A DNA stretch of 64,000 nucleotides, from assembly GCA_965250245.1 (NCBI GenBank), contig OZ252296.1:2418001-2482000 (forward strand). Reading direction: 5' to 3'. The translations under genes and the position numbers were made by a program. The notes under the pieces are model-generated. The model saw only the letters and a list, made by a program, of their open reading frames with translations, was not told the DNA's origin and did not search any database. Below are positions 19,756 to 27,265 of the stretch, piece after piece. Origin of the DNA: JABDIP01 sp965250245 (lineage in GTDB: Bacteria; Pseudomonadota; Alphaproteobacteria; DSM-16000; Inquilinaceae). Within the stretch, counting starts at the first letter, position 1. Each line of letters starts with the position of its first letter.

Positions 19756-20196
19756 ATGGCGAAACCCGAAACCAATAGCCGTCAATCCGACGATCGGCCG
19801 AGGCCGCCGACGGGCCAGCCGGCGCTCAGGACCATCGCCATGCCGGCGGACGCCAACCCCAACGGCGACATCTTCGGCGGCTGGCTGCTGAGCCAGATGG
19901 ACCTCGCCGGCAGCGTCGTCGCCTATGAGCGCGCCGGCGGACGCATCGCCACCGTTGCTATCGACGCCATGAGCTTCCGCCAGCCGGTCTTCATCGGCGA
20001 CCTCATCAGCTGCTATGCCACCGTCAACCGCGTCGGCCGCACATCGATCCAGGTGAAGGTGGAAACCTATGTCCGCCGCCGGGAATCCCGCGACCTGGTC
20101 CTGGTGACCGACGGGCTGTTCACCTTCGTCGCCATCGACAAGCTGGGCAAGCCGCGACCGGTGCCGTCGGCTGAGCCGGAAGTCCGGGACGTCTGA
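19756..20196 (+). CDS. Acyl-CoA thioesterase, YciA-like hotdog fold
   Basis: A 146-residue single hotdog-domain thioesterase hydrolysing acyl-CoA esters to free acid and CoA. Characteristic motifs are TIAMPADANPNGDIFGGWLL and SQMDLAGSVVAYERAGG, with the catalytic Asn/Asp region at ANPNGDIFGG, then VAIDAMSFRQPVFIGDLI. This is the YciA/acot-type signature. The ATG at 19756 has no clear Shine-Dalgarno; a TATACA element 17 bases upstream would make the leader very short. An upstream TTG at 19729 is possible but less likely. Divergent from parE. Confidence 0.85.
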   Translation: MAKPETNSRQSDDRPRPPTGQPALRTIAMPADANPNGDIFGGWLLSQMDLAGSVVAYERAGGRIATVAIDAMSFRQPVFIGDLISCYATVNRVGRTSIQVKVETYVRRRESRDLVLVTDGLFTFVAIDKLGKPRPVPSAEPEVRDV

Positions 20197-20214
20197 CCGT
20201 CGATACGGCCCCTG

Positions 20215-20313
20215 TCAGAGCCCGTAGGCATGCCCCAGCATCGCGAAACCATAGACCGCGGCAAAGAACAGGGACAGGGACAGGAAGTCGCGCAGCGCGG
20301 GCCAGGGTCGCAT
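20215..20313 (-). CDS. 32-residue single-pass membrane peptide under two LexA boxes
   Basis: I found this short frame by eye in the gap after the thioesterase gene. It codes 32 residues: a basic start (MRPWPALRD) and then one hydrophobic helix (about residues 10-28, FLSLSLFFAAVYGFAML), ending GHAYGL. GGAGAA lies 7 bases before the ATG. Two perfect GTTC/GAAC-N7 direct-repeat LexA boxes lie at +5 to +50 upstream, one overlapping the ribosome-binding site. Size, topology and SOS control resemble Caulobacter SidA (29-residue SOS-induced division inhibitor) and E. coli TisB (29-residue SOS-induced membrane toxin). I infer an SOS-induced membrane micropeptide; which activity it has is not decided by sequence. 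Confidence 0.75.
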   Translation of the reverse strand: MRPWPALRDFLSLSLFFAAVYGFAMLGHAYGL

Positions 20314-20317
20314 TGAT

Positions 20318-20332
20318 GTTCTCCGTATGTTC
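20318..20332. promoter_or_regulatory. LexA (SOS) box, proximal
   Basis: GTTCTCCGTATGTTC is a perfect GTTC-N7-GTTC, the alphaproteobacterial LexA operator. It overlaps the GGAGAAC ribosome-binding region of the micropeptide gene, so LexA here would also block elongation from the upstream promoter. Confidence 0.8.
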
Positions 20333-20347
20333 CGGTCGCGGACAGAA

Positions 20348-20362
20348 GAACATAGTCGGAAC
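20348..20362. promoter_or_regulatory. LexA (SOS) box, distal
   Basis: GAACATAGTCGGAAC is a perfect GAAC-N7-GAAC, the same operator read on the other strand, 15 bases from the first box. A TTGACC (minus strand, 20372-20367) lies beside it and may be the -35 element; I could not place a good -10. Confidence 0.8.
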
Positions 20363-20463
20363 ATCCGGTCAACCGGATTTCATCGTCCCGGGATCAGGAA
20401 GCGGTCGACCGCCATGCTGCCGGACGACTAAGATCGCCCGTGGGGGATGGAAGGGAGATCGAC

Positions 20464-20829
20464 ATGCGGATGGGATTGGCCGCCCTGCTGGCCGGTGCGG
20501 TGCTGGCGCTGCCGGCGATGGCCGGTGAGGCCGACGTGCTGGACGTGCGGATCGTCCAGAGCGGCTCCGGCACCTATTCCTTCACCGTGACCGTGCGCCA
20601 TGCCGACACGGGCTGGGAGCACTACGCCGACCGCTGGGAGGTGGTGGCTCCGGACGGCACGGTGCTCGGCACCCGCGTTCTGCTGCACCCGCATGAGCAC
20701 GAGCAGCCCTTCACCCGCAGCAAGAGCGGCATCCGGATCCCCGAAGGCATCGAGACGGTCACCGTGCGCGCCCATGACAGCGTGGACGGGCTCGGCGGCC
20801 TCGAGCAAAGCGTGACGGTGCCGCGCTGA
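20464..20829 (+). CDS. Small exported protein of unknown function
   Basis: A 121-residue protein with a signal peptide (MRMGLAALLAGAVLALPAMA, cleavage after AMAG). The mature 100 residues form a compact beta-type domain: VRIVQSGSGTYSFTVTVRHA, HYADRWEVVAPDGTVL, then a histidine-rich HPHEHEQPFTRS, and EGIETVTVRAHDSVDGLGG. The His cluster suggests metal binding. I do not recognise a named family. GGAAGGGAG precedes the ATG. It is followed 19 bp later by chrA and probably shares its transcript. It is divergent from the LexA-controlled peptide. Confidence 0.75.
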   Translation: MRMGLAALLAGAVLALPAMAGEADVLDVRIVQSGSGTYSFTVTVRHADTGWEHYADRWEVVAPDGTVLGTRVLLHPHEHEQPFTRSKSGIRIPEGIETVTVRAHDSVDGLGGLEQSVTVPR

Positions 20830-20848
20830 CCACCGCCGCCGGCGCCCC

Positions 20849-22168
20849 ATGAGCGCCAGGACAGCCAACGGAGAGACCGAAAGGCGCGCGCCGGGCTTCG
20901 CCTCGGCGCTCGGCGTCTGGGGACGGCTGGGGGTGACGTCCTTCGGCGGGCCGGCCGGCCAGATCGCGCTGATGCACCGCATGCTGGTGGAGGAGCGCGG
21001 CTGGCTGACCGAGGCGCAGTTCCTGCGGGCGCTCAATTTCTGCATGCTGCTGCCGGGCCCGGAGGCGATGCAGCTTGCGACCTATGCCGGCTGGCGGCTG
21101 CACGGCGTTCGCGGCGGGTTGGCGGCGGGTCTGCTGTTCGTCTTGCCCGGCGCGGCGATCGTGCTGGTGCTGGCGGCGGTCTATGCCCGGTTCGGCCAGG
21201 CGGATCTGCTGGCCGCCCTGTTCTTCGGGATCAAGGCGGCGGTGCTGGCGATCGTCGTCGAGGCACTGCTGCGGATCGCCAGGCGTGCCTTGAAGACCGC
21301 CGGCGACTGGGCCATCGCCTGCGCCGCGTTCGTGGCGATCTTCGTCCTCGGCGTGCCGTTCCCGCTGATCGTGCTGGCCAGCGCGATGATCGGCGCGATG
21401 CGGCTGTCCGGCCGGGCGCCGGCGGAGGAGGGCGGTGCGGCCCCGGCGGCCCCGGTCTCCTGGCGCGGCACCGCCCGGACGATCGCCCTGTGGCTGGCGA
21501 TCTGGTTCGCGCCGCTGCTGGCGATCGCGGCCCTGCTGGGCGGCGACCACGTGCTCGTCGAGATCGGCGTGTTCTTCTCCAAGCTCGCCGTGGTCACCTT
21601 CGGCGGCGCCTATGCGGTGCTGGCCTATATGGCGCAGGCGGCCGTGGAGACCCATGGCTGGGTGACGCCGGGCGCGATGCTGGACGGGCTGGGGCTGGCG
21701 GAGACCACGCCCGGACCGCTGATCCTGGTGACCGAGTTCATCGGCTTCCTGGCCGCCCATGGCTGGCAGGGCGGGCAATCCCTCTGGCTCGGACTGGCCG
21801 GTGCCGCGCTGACCCTGTGGGTCACCTTCGCGCCCTGCTTCCTGTGGGTCCTGGCCGGGGCGCCCTATATCGAATCCCTGGCCCGGCGGCCGATGCTGTC
21901 GGCGGCGCTGGCCGGCATCACTGCGGCTGTGGTCGGCGTGATACTGAACCTGGCCCTGTGGTTCGGCCTGCAGGTGCTGTTCCGCGACTTCGCGGAAGTC
22001 TCGGCGGGACCCGTGGCGCTCTCGCTGCCGATCCCCGACACCTTGGACTGGCGAGCGCTCGCCGTCTTCGGCATCGCCGCCGCCTGCCTGTTCGCCGGGC
22101 GCATCGGGGTGATCGCGACGCTTGCAGTCAGCGGCCTTGTCGGCTTCGCCCTGCACTGGGCGTTCTAG
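20849..22168 (+). CDS. chrA: Chromate transporter ChrA (two-domain, long form)
   Basis: ChrA is a cytoplasmic-membrane exporter for chromate. This 439-residue protein has two CHR domains: the first with LGVTSFGGPAGQIALMHR and NFCMLLPGPEAMQLATY, the second with KLAVVTFGGAYAVLAYMAQA and GLAETTPGPLILVTEFIG. Both carry the FGG and PGP motifs of the family. About ten membrane segments are evident. It starts MSARTANGETERR. The stop overlaps the convergent cyclase-FHA gene by 4 bases. A ChrB-type regulator is not present nearby. Confidence 0.93.
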   Translation: MSARTANGETERRAPGFASALGVWGRLGVTSFGGPAGQIALMHRMLVEERGWLTEAQFLRALNFCMLLPGPEAMQLATYAGWRLHGVRGGLAAGLLFVLPGAAIVLVLAAVYARFGQADLLAALFFGIKAAVLAIVVEALLRIARRALKTAGDWAIACAAFVAIFVLGVPFPLIVLASAMIGAMRLSGRAPAEEGGAAPAAPVSWRGTARTIALWLAIWFAPLLAIAALLGGDHVLVEIGVFFSKLAVVTFGGAYAVLAYMAQAAVETHGWVTPGAMLDGLGLAETTPGPLILVTEFIGFLAAHGWQGGQSLWLGLAGAALTLWVTFAPCFLWVLAGAPYIESLARRPMLSAALAGITAAVVGVILNLALWFGLQVLFRDFAEVSAGPVALSLPIPDTLDWRALAVFGIAAACLFAGRIGVIATLAVSGLVGFALHWAF

Positions 22169-23043
22169 CCAGGCAACTGCTCGAAGCGGATCAGGTTGTC
22201 TTCGTTGCCGCCGGGGGCCCGGCCCAGGGAGATGGCGCCGGAGCCGGTCAACTGCAGGCGCTCGCGCTTCAGCAGCATGGGCGGCTGGCCCTCGGCCTGC
22301 ACATAGGTGCCGTTGGTGCTGATATCGCTGATGTGGAACTGTCCGTGCCGCGCCTCGATGGTGGCGTGCAGCCGCGAGACGGCGCCGTCGGGCACCACCA
22401 GATCGTTGTCGTCGACGCGGCCGATGGTGATCTTGCCGGCCGGCCCGTCCACGGTCATCCGCCGGCCCCTGTGCTCCAGCCCCAGCCGGGCATCGCGCCG
22501 CCGCGGCGCGGCGGTGAAGCCGCCGATCATGGTCATGTCCTGATCGACCTGGACGATCTCATGCACGGTGATCGGCAGCGCCTTGCCCTTGACCGCGGTC
22601 TCCCGGTCCAGCACCCGGGTGCCGGCCCGGTTGGCCTCCGACAGGGTCTGCGCCGCGGCATCGGTGATCAGCACCTCGCCCGGGCGCGCCAGGGCCATGA
22701 CCCGCGCCGCCAGGTTGACCGTGTCGCCATAGACGTCGCCGGCATGCTCGATCACCGGGCCGACATGGAAGCCCATGCGCACGGTCAGGCCGCCGGAGCG
22801 CTGCTGGTCCAGGATGCCGGTGGCGGCACGATAGGCACGGTCGCCGTCGGGCAGCACCGCCAGAGTCTCGGCATCGGCGGTCTTGACGACATGGCCGCCC
22901 TCGAACGCCACCGCCGATGCGACCCCGTCGGCGCATTGCGAGATCATCCGATGCGCCCGGTCGTCCCCAAGCGTCTCGTAGAGCCGTTCGCTGTCGCAGA
23001 CCACTGCGAACAGGACGGCGACATCCGGTCCATGTTTCGACAT
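22165..23043 (-). CDS. Degenerate class III nucleotide-cyclase domain fused to FHA domain
   Basis: The 292-residue protein pairs an N-terminal class III adenylate/guanylate cyclase-type domain (about 5-165) with a C-terminal FHA domain (about 195-285: ITIGRVDDNDLV, SRLHATIE, STNGTYV). GDVYGDTVNLAARVMAL is well conserved. However, the two metal-binding aspartates present in the paralogue at 40885-41778 (D14 and D58) are V14 and A58 here in an ungapped alignment of the first 60 residues. It is therefore probably a pseudo-cyclase, serving as a regulatory or scaffold module with phosphopeptide-binding capacity through FHA. Loss of activity is inference. Confidence 0.82.
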   Translation of the reverse strand: MSKHGPDVAVLFAVVCDSERLYETLGDDRAHRMISQCADGVASAVAFEGGHVVKTADAETLAVLPDGDRAYRAATGILDQQRSGGLTVRMGFHVGPVIEHAGDVYGDTVNLAARVMALARPGEVLITDAAAQTLSEANRAGTRVLDRETAVKGKALPITVHEIVQVDQDMTMIGGFTAAPRRRDARLGLEHRGRRMTVDGPAGKITIGRVDDNDLVVPDGAVSRLHATIEARHGQFHISDISTNGTYVQAEGQPPMLLKRERLQLTGSGAISLGRAPGGNEDNLIRFEQLPG

Positions 23044-23187
23044 CTATCGCGGTCGCCCCGCCGGCCGGTCCCCGTTATCCGGCACGCAGGGTCGGTCGCC
23101 ACCAAGTAATTCCAGCCTCCAATGCGGCAGCCTAGCGTGAACCGCCCCGGGCGGCCAAGCGCGGCATTGCGCGGCGGGCAACGAAGA

Positions 23188-23212
23188 AGCCCCCGCCGGG
23201 CCGGCGGGGGCT
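23188..23212 (-). terminator. Terminator after glnA
   Basis: A perfect 10-bp stem AGCCCCCGCC/GGCGGGGGCT (loop GGCCC on the minus strand) lies 29 bases after the glnA stop and is followed on the minus strand by TCTTCGTT. The T-tract is broken but the stem is very stable. Confidence 0.7.
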
Positions 23213-23240
23213 CTTGTCACATGACGTCAAGCAGCGCGCG

Positions 23241-24653
23241 TTACACGCTGTAATACATGCCGAACTCGACCGGATGCGGCGTGTGCTCGAAGGTGTAGAT
23301 CTCCTCCCACTTCAGCTCCATGTAGCCGTCCAGCATGTCCTTGCTGAAGACGTCGCCCTTCAGCAGGAACTCGTGGTCCGCCGCCAGCGCGTTCATCGAT
23401 TCGCGCAGCGAGCCGCAGACCGTCGGCACGTCGGCCAGCTCTTCCGGCGGCAGGTCGTACAGGTTCTTGTCCATCGGGTCGCCCGGATGGATCTTGTTCT
23501 GGATGCCGTCCAGGCCGGCCATCAGCATCGCCGCGAAGGTCAGGTACGGGTTGCCCGACGCGTCCGGGAACCGCACCTCGACGCGCTTGCCCTTGGGGCT
23601 GGTCACGTAGGGGATGCGGCAGGAGGCGGAGCGGTTGCGGGCCGAATAGGCCAGCAGCACCGGCGCCTCGAAGCCCGGGATCAGCCGCTTGTAGCTGTTG
23701 GTGGTTGCGTTGGAGAAGGCGTTGATCGCGCGGGCGTGCTTGATGATGCCGCCGATATAGTGCAGCGCCGTCTCCGACAAATCGGCATAGCCGGACCCGG
23801 CGAAGACCGGGCTGTCGCCCTTGAAGATCGACTGGTGCACATGCATGCCGGAGCCGTTGTCGTCCTTGACCGGCTTGGGCATGAAGGTGGCGGTCTTGCC
23901 ATAGGCATGCGCCACCATGTGCACGCAGTACTTATAGATCTGCATGTTGTCGGCGCATTTCACCAGGGTGTCGAACTTCATGCCGAGTTCGTGCTGGGCA
24001 GGCGCCACCTCGTGGTGGTGCTTCTCGACCGGCACGTTCATCTCTTCCATGGTGCTCAGCATTTCGGCGCGCAAATCCGAGCCGCTATCGACCGGCGGGA
24101 TGGGGAAATAGCCGCCCTTGATGCCCGGGCGGTGACCCATATTGCCTTCATCGTATTCGCGGCCGGCATTGCCCGGCGACTCCTCGCTGTCGAGGAAGTA
24201 GTAGCCGCGATGCATCTCCGAGCCGAAGCGCACGTCGTCGAATACGAAGAACTCGGCCTCGGGCCCGAAATAGGCGCTGTCGCCGACACCCAGCGAGGCC
24301 ATGTAGTTCTCGGCCGCCTTGGCGACGGAGCGCGGGTCGCGGTGATAGGGCTGGCCGGTGGAGGGCTCGTGCACGTCGCAGAACAGGATCAGCGAGGGCT
24401 GGGCCGCGAACGGGTCCATGACCGCGGTCGACGCGTCCGGCAGCAGCGCCATGTCGGACTCGTTGATGGCCTTCCAGCCGGCGATCGACGAGCCGTCGAA
24501 CATGATGCCGTCGCTGAAGGTGTCTTCCTCGATGGTGTCGACATGCTGGGCCGTGTGCTGCCACTTGCCGCGCGGATCGGTGAAGCGCAGGTCGACGTAT
24601 TTGACGTCGTTTTCCTTGATCAGGTCGAACACCTTGGAGATGTCGTTTGACAT
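23241..24653 (-). CDS. glnA: Glutamine synthetase, type I (GSI-beta)
   Basis: GlnA makes glutamine from glutamate, ammonium and ATP and is the main ammonium-assimilating enzyme. The 470-residue length and sequence are standard: DLRFTDPRGKWQHTAQH near the start, FDGSSIAGW, the metal-site glutamates in GPEAEFFVFD, the HHHEVAPAQHE motif, NRSASCRIP, and the adenylylation tyrosine in KNLYDLPPEE. It is therefore expected to be controlled by GlnE/GlnB adenylylation. It lies 106 bp downstream of glnB on the same strand, an arrangement common in alphaproteobacteria. A good terminator follows. Confidence 0.97.
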   Translation of the reverse strand: MSNDISKVFDLIKENDVKYVDLRFTDPRGKWQHTAQHVDTIEEDTFSDGIMFDGSSIAGWKAINESDMALLPDASTAVMDPFAAQPSLILFCDVHEPSTGQPYHRDPRSVAKAAENYMASLGVGDSAYFGPEAEFFVFDDVRFGSEMHRGYYFLDSEESPGNAGREYDEGNMGHRPGIKGGYFPIPPVDSGSDLRAEMLSTMEEMNVPVEKHHHEVAPAQHELGMKFDTLVKCADNMQIYKYCVHMVAHAYGKTATFMPKPVKDDNGSGMHVHQSIFKGDSPVFAGSGYADLSETALHYIGGIIKHARAINAFSNATTNSYKRLIPGFEAPVLLAYSARNRSASCRIPYVTSPKGKRVEVRFPDASGNPYLTFAAMLMAGLDGIQNKIHPGDPMDKNLYDLPPEELADVPTVCGSLRESMNALAADHEFLLKGDVFSKDMLDGYMELKWEEIYTFEHTPHPVEFGMYYSV

Positions 24654-24759
24654 GCCTCTTTCTCTCTTTTGCTTGCTGGTTGTGTGCTGGCGACGGGCAT
24701 GACACGCGACCCGCTCGGCCCGAAGGCGGGCAGGGCGCGCGGCGGCGCGTCAGGTTCGG

Positions 24760-25098
24760 TCAAATGGCGTCTGCACCCTTCTCCCCGGTTCGGATGCGCA
24801 CGACCTCCTCGATCGGGATCACGAAGATCTTGCCGTCGCCGATGCGGCCGGTCTCCGCGGCGCTCTGGATGGATTCGATGGCCCGTTCCACCAGGCCGTC
24901 ATCCATCACCACCTCGACCTTCACCTTGGGCAGGAAGTCGACGACGTATTCCGCCCCCCGGTACAGCTCGGTGTGGCCCTTCTGGCGCCCGAAGCCCTTG
25001 GCCTCGGTGACGGTGATCCCCTTGATGCCGATCTCGTGAAGCGCCTCTTTGACCTCGTCGAGCTTGAACGGCTTGATGATCGCTTCGACTTTTTTCAT
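24760..25098 (-). CDS. glnB: Nitrogen regulatory protein PII
   Basis: PII senses 2-oxoglutarate, ATP/ADP and glutamine (through uridylylation) and controls GlnE, NtrB and others. The 112-residue chain is typical: MKKVEAIIKPFKLDEVKEAL, the T-loop KGHTELYRGAEYVVDFLPKV with the modified Tyr51, and the C-terminal signature GRIGDGKIFVIPIEEVVRIR. The ATG at 25098 is the family start; the open frame continues much further upstream without meaning. Position upstream of glnA identifies it as glnB rather than glnK. A sigma-54 promoter lies about 90 bp upstream. Confidence 0.96.
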   Translation of the reverse strand: MKKVEAIIKPFKLDEVKEALHEIGIKGITVTEAKGFGRQKGHTELYRGAEYVVDFLPKVKVEVVMDDGLVERAIESIQSAAETGRIGDGKIFVIPIEEVVRIRTGEKGADAI

Positions 25099-25189
25099 GA
25101 GCGTCCGTTGATGTCCCTGAGTTGCGTCCGTGGCAGGCCGAGTTGGGCTCGACGATGGCCGTCCGCACGGCATCGATCGCTTCCGGTAA

Positions 25190-25206
25190 AGCACGGCCCG
25201 TGCCAA
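25190..25206 (-). promoter_or_regulatory. Sigma-54 promoter for glnB-glnA
   Basis: On the minus strand TTGGCACGGGCCGTGCT matches YTGGCACG-N4-TTGCW with one mismatch, with the invariant GG and GC at correct spacing. The predicted start is about 80 bases before the glnB ATG. It implies NtrC-activated expression under nitrogen limitation. Confidence 0.8.
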
Positions 25207-25291
25207 CCGGAGGCCGCGCCGGAAACCGCGATTTCCCGCCGCATGCCGCCGAACGCCGGCCCCGCCGACGTCGATGAATGCCCGTTTTTTA

Positions 25292-25319
25292 GCACCGGTG
25301 CATAAGATTTGTGCACAAA
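25292..25319. promoter_or_regulatory. Two adjacent palindromes, possible enhancer sites
   Basis: GCACCGGTGC (25292-25301) and TTTGTGCACAAA (25308-25319) are perfect palindromes about 85-130 bp upstream of the sigma-54 promoter, where an NtrC enhancer is expected. They share GTGC/GCAC halves with NtrC sites but lack the standard 7-base spacing, so the binding protein is uncertain. They also lie 115-145 bp upstream of the acetyltransferase gene. Confidence 0.4.
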
Positions 25320-25434
25320 ATCGACTATCTCGTAGGCAGTCCGACCCGACGGCTCCATGGGGCGCGACCGGCTGCTGACATCCCCCGGCGCGCCGATGTC
25401 CTATCATGCCGCCGGATTGGGCAAGGGAGACGCG

Positions 25435-25998
25435 ATGCCGGGCAAGGCGACGGCCGAATGGCGCATCGAGCAGGTCGACCAGGGGCGGTGGCCGGATCTC
25501 TGCCGGCTGTTCGAGAGCCGCGGCGGGCCGCATTATTGCTGGTGCATGGCGTGGCGCGACATGCCCGCCAAGGCGCGGTCCGACAAGGCGGCGAAGAAGG
25601 CGGCGCTGCGCGAGCGCGTGGAGGCCGGCATGCCGATCGGCCTGCTCGGCTACCTCGACGGCACGCCGGTCGCCTGGTGCTCCGTTGGTCCCAGATCGTC
25701 CTTCCGCCGGCTTTCCAAGCAGGCCGGCGCGGAGGAGGGGTCGGTGTGGAGCATCACCTGCTTCTTCATCACCCGCGCCCATCGCGGCAAGGGACTTTCG
25801 TCCCGCCTGATCGACGGCGCGGTTGCCTGCGCCCGGCGCAACGGCGCCGACATCGTCGAGGCCTATCCGGTGGCGCCGTACGCGCCCAGCTACCGCTTCA
25901 TGGGCCTGGTCCCGCAATTCGAGCGCGCCGGCTTCGTCCATGCCGGCACGTCGGGCAAGTGGCGGCAGGTGATGCGCCTTCACCTGCAACTTCGATAG
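25435..25998 (+). CDS. GNAT-family N-acetyltransferase
   Basis: A 187-residue acetyltransferase of the GNAT superfamily. The acetyl-CoA-binding motif A is ITCFFITRAHRGKGLSSRLI (R/Q-x-x-G-x-G/A form), followed by ADIVEAYPVAPYAPSYRFMG and FERAGFVHAGTSG. The N-terminal CRLFESRGGPHYCWCMAWRD, with clustered Cys/Trp/His, recurs in a GNAT subgroup of unknown substrate. ATG 25435 is preferred because AGGGAGA lies just before it; ATG 25357 or 25396 would add residues of no clear meaning. Confidence 0.85.
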   Translation: MPGKATAEWRIEQVDQGRWPDLCRLFESRGGPHYCWCMAWRDMPAKARSDKAAKKAALRERVEAGMPIGLLGYLDGTPVAWCSVGPRSSFRRLSKQAGAEEGSVWSITCFFITRAHRGKGLSSRLIDGAVACARRNGADIVEAYPVAPYAPSYRFMGLVPQFERAGFVHAGTSGKWRQVMRLHLQLR

Positions 25999-26018
25999 GT
26001 GGGCGCGGCCCGACGCGC

Positions 26019-27197
26019 CTAGCGCACGTTCTCCGTCAGCCACCGGCCGACCCGCCGCGCCGCCTCTTCGATCGCCTCCACGGAGTTGGCGTAGGAGAAG
26101 CGCAGATAGCCCTCGCCCTCGGCGCCGAAGCTGGTGCCGGCGACGACCGCCACGCCGGCCTCCTCAAGCAGCTTGGTCTGCAGCCCCTTCGCATCCAGGC
26201 CGGTGCCGGTGATGTTGGGGAACGCATAGAAGGCGCCGCCGGGCTCGACGCAGCGGAAGCCGGGCAACTGGTTCAGCGCCGCGACGATCACCTGGCGGCG
26301 CTCGGCGAAGGCGGCGTTCATGGAATCGACCGCGTCCTGCGGGCCCTCCAGCGCGGCGATGCCGGCGTACTGCGCCGCGGCGTTGACGCAGGAGTGGCTG
26401 TTGACGGCCAGCCGCGTCGCGCCTTCCACCAGGCTTTCCGGCCAGACCGCGAAGCCCAGCCGCCAGCCGGTCATGGCATAGGTCTTCGACCAGCCATCGA
26501 GCACGATCAGCCGGTCGCGGATCTGAGGATAGGAGAGCATCGTCACATGCTCGCGGCCGTCATAGAGCATACGGCTGTAGATCTCGTCGCTCATCACCGC
26601 GACCTGGGGATGGTCGGCGAGGCCTGCCACCAGCCGATCGAACTGGTCCTTCGGCACAACCCCGCCGGTCGGGTTGGCCGGGCTGTTGATGATCAGCAGG
26701 CGGGTGCGCGGGGTGATCTTGGCCAGCACCTCCTCGGCATCGAAGGCGAAGCCGTTCTCCTCGCGCAGCGGGATCGGCACCGGCGTCGCGCCGGTGAAGC
26801 GGATCGCCGACTCGTAGATCGGGAAGCCCGGGTTCGGGTACAGGATTTCCGCGCCCGGCTCGCCGAAGGTCAGCATGGCGAACCACATGGTGACCTTGCC
26901 GCCGGGCTCGATCAGCACGTGGCCCGGATCGACCTCGACGCCGTAGCAGCGGTGCAGATAGGCCGCGACCGCCTCGCGCAGCGGCGGGATGCCGGCGGCG
27001 GGCGTGTATCCGTGATGGCCGTCGCGCAGCGCCTGCACCGCCGCCTCGACGATGTGCTCCGGGGTTTTGAAGTCCGGCTGGCCGATTCCGAGATTGATGA
27101 TGTCCCGGCCTTCCGCCGCCAGCTGGTTGGCCCGCGCCAGCACCTCGAAGGCGGTCTCGGTGCCGAGCGTCTTCATCCCGGCGGCTAATTGCAGCAT
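26019..27197 (-). CDS. Pyridoxal-phosphate aminotransferase, class I/II (aspartate/aromatic type)
   Basis: A 392-residue fold-type I aminotransferase. Key residues: YTPAAGIPPLREAVAAYL, the substrate/PLP region NSPANPTGGV, DEIYSRMLYDG, the PLP-binding lysine in LDGWSKTYAMTGWRLGF and the C-terminal arginine in GYLRFSYANSVE. It belongs to the AspC/ArAT-like group; the exact amino donor is not predictable. GGAGGAG precedes ATG 27197. It is 68 bp downstream of the membrane-protein gene on the same strand. Confidence 0.9.
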   Translation of the reverse strand: MLQLAAGMKTLGTETAFEVLARANQLAAEGRDIINLGIGQPDFKTPEHIVEAAVQALRDGHHGYTPAAGIPPLREAVAAYLHRCYGVEVDPGHVLIEPGGKVTMWFAMLTFGEPGAEILYPNPGFPIYESAIRFTGATPVPIPLREENGFAFDAEEVLAKITPRTRLLIINSPANPTGGVVPKDQFDRLVAGLADHPQVAVMSDEIYSRMLYDGREHVTMLSYPQIRDRLIVLDGWSKTYAMTGWRLGFAVWPESLVEGATRLAVNSHSCVNAAAQYAGIAALEGPQDAVDSMNAAFAERRQVIVAALNQLPGFRCVEPGGAFYAFPNITGTGLDAKGLQTKLLEEAGVAVVAGTSFGAEGEGYLRFSYANSVEAIEEAARRVGRWLTENVR

Positions 27198-27265
27198 CGG
27201 CGTCTCCTCCCGTTCGGGCGGCACTATGCCGTCGGCGGGTGGCGGACGGGAAGGGGGCAGATGCG

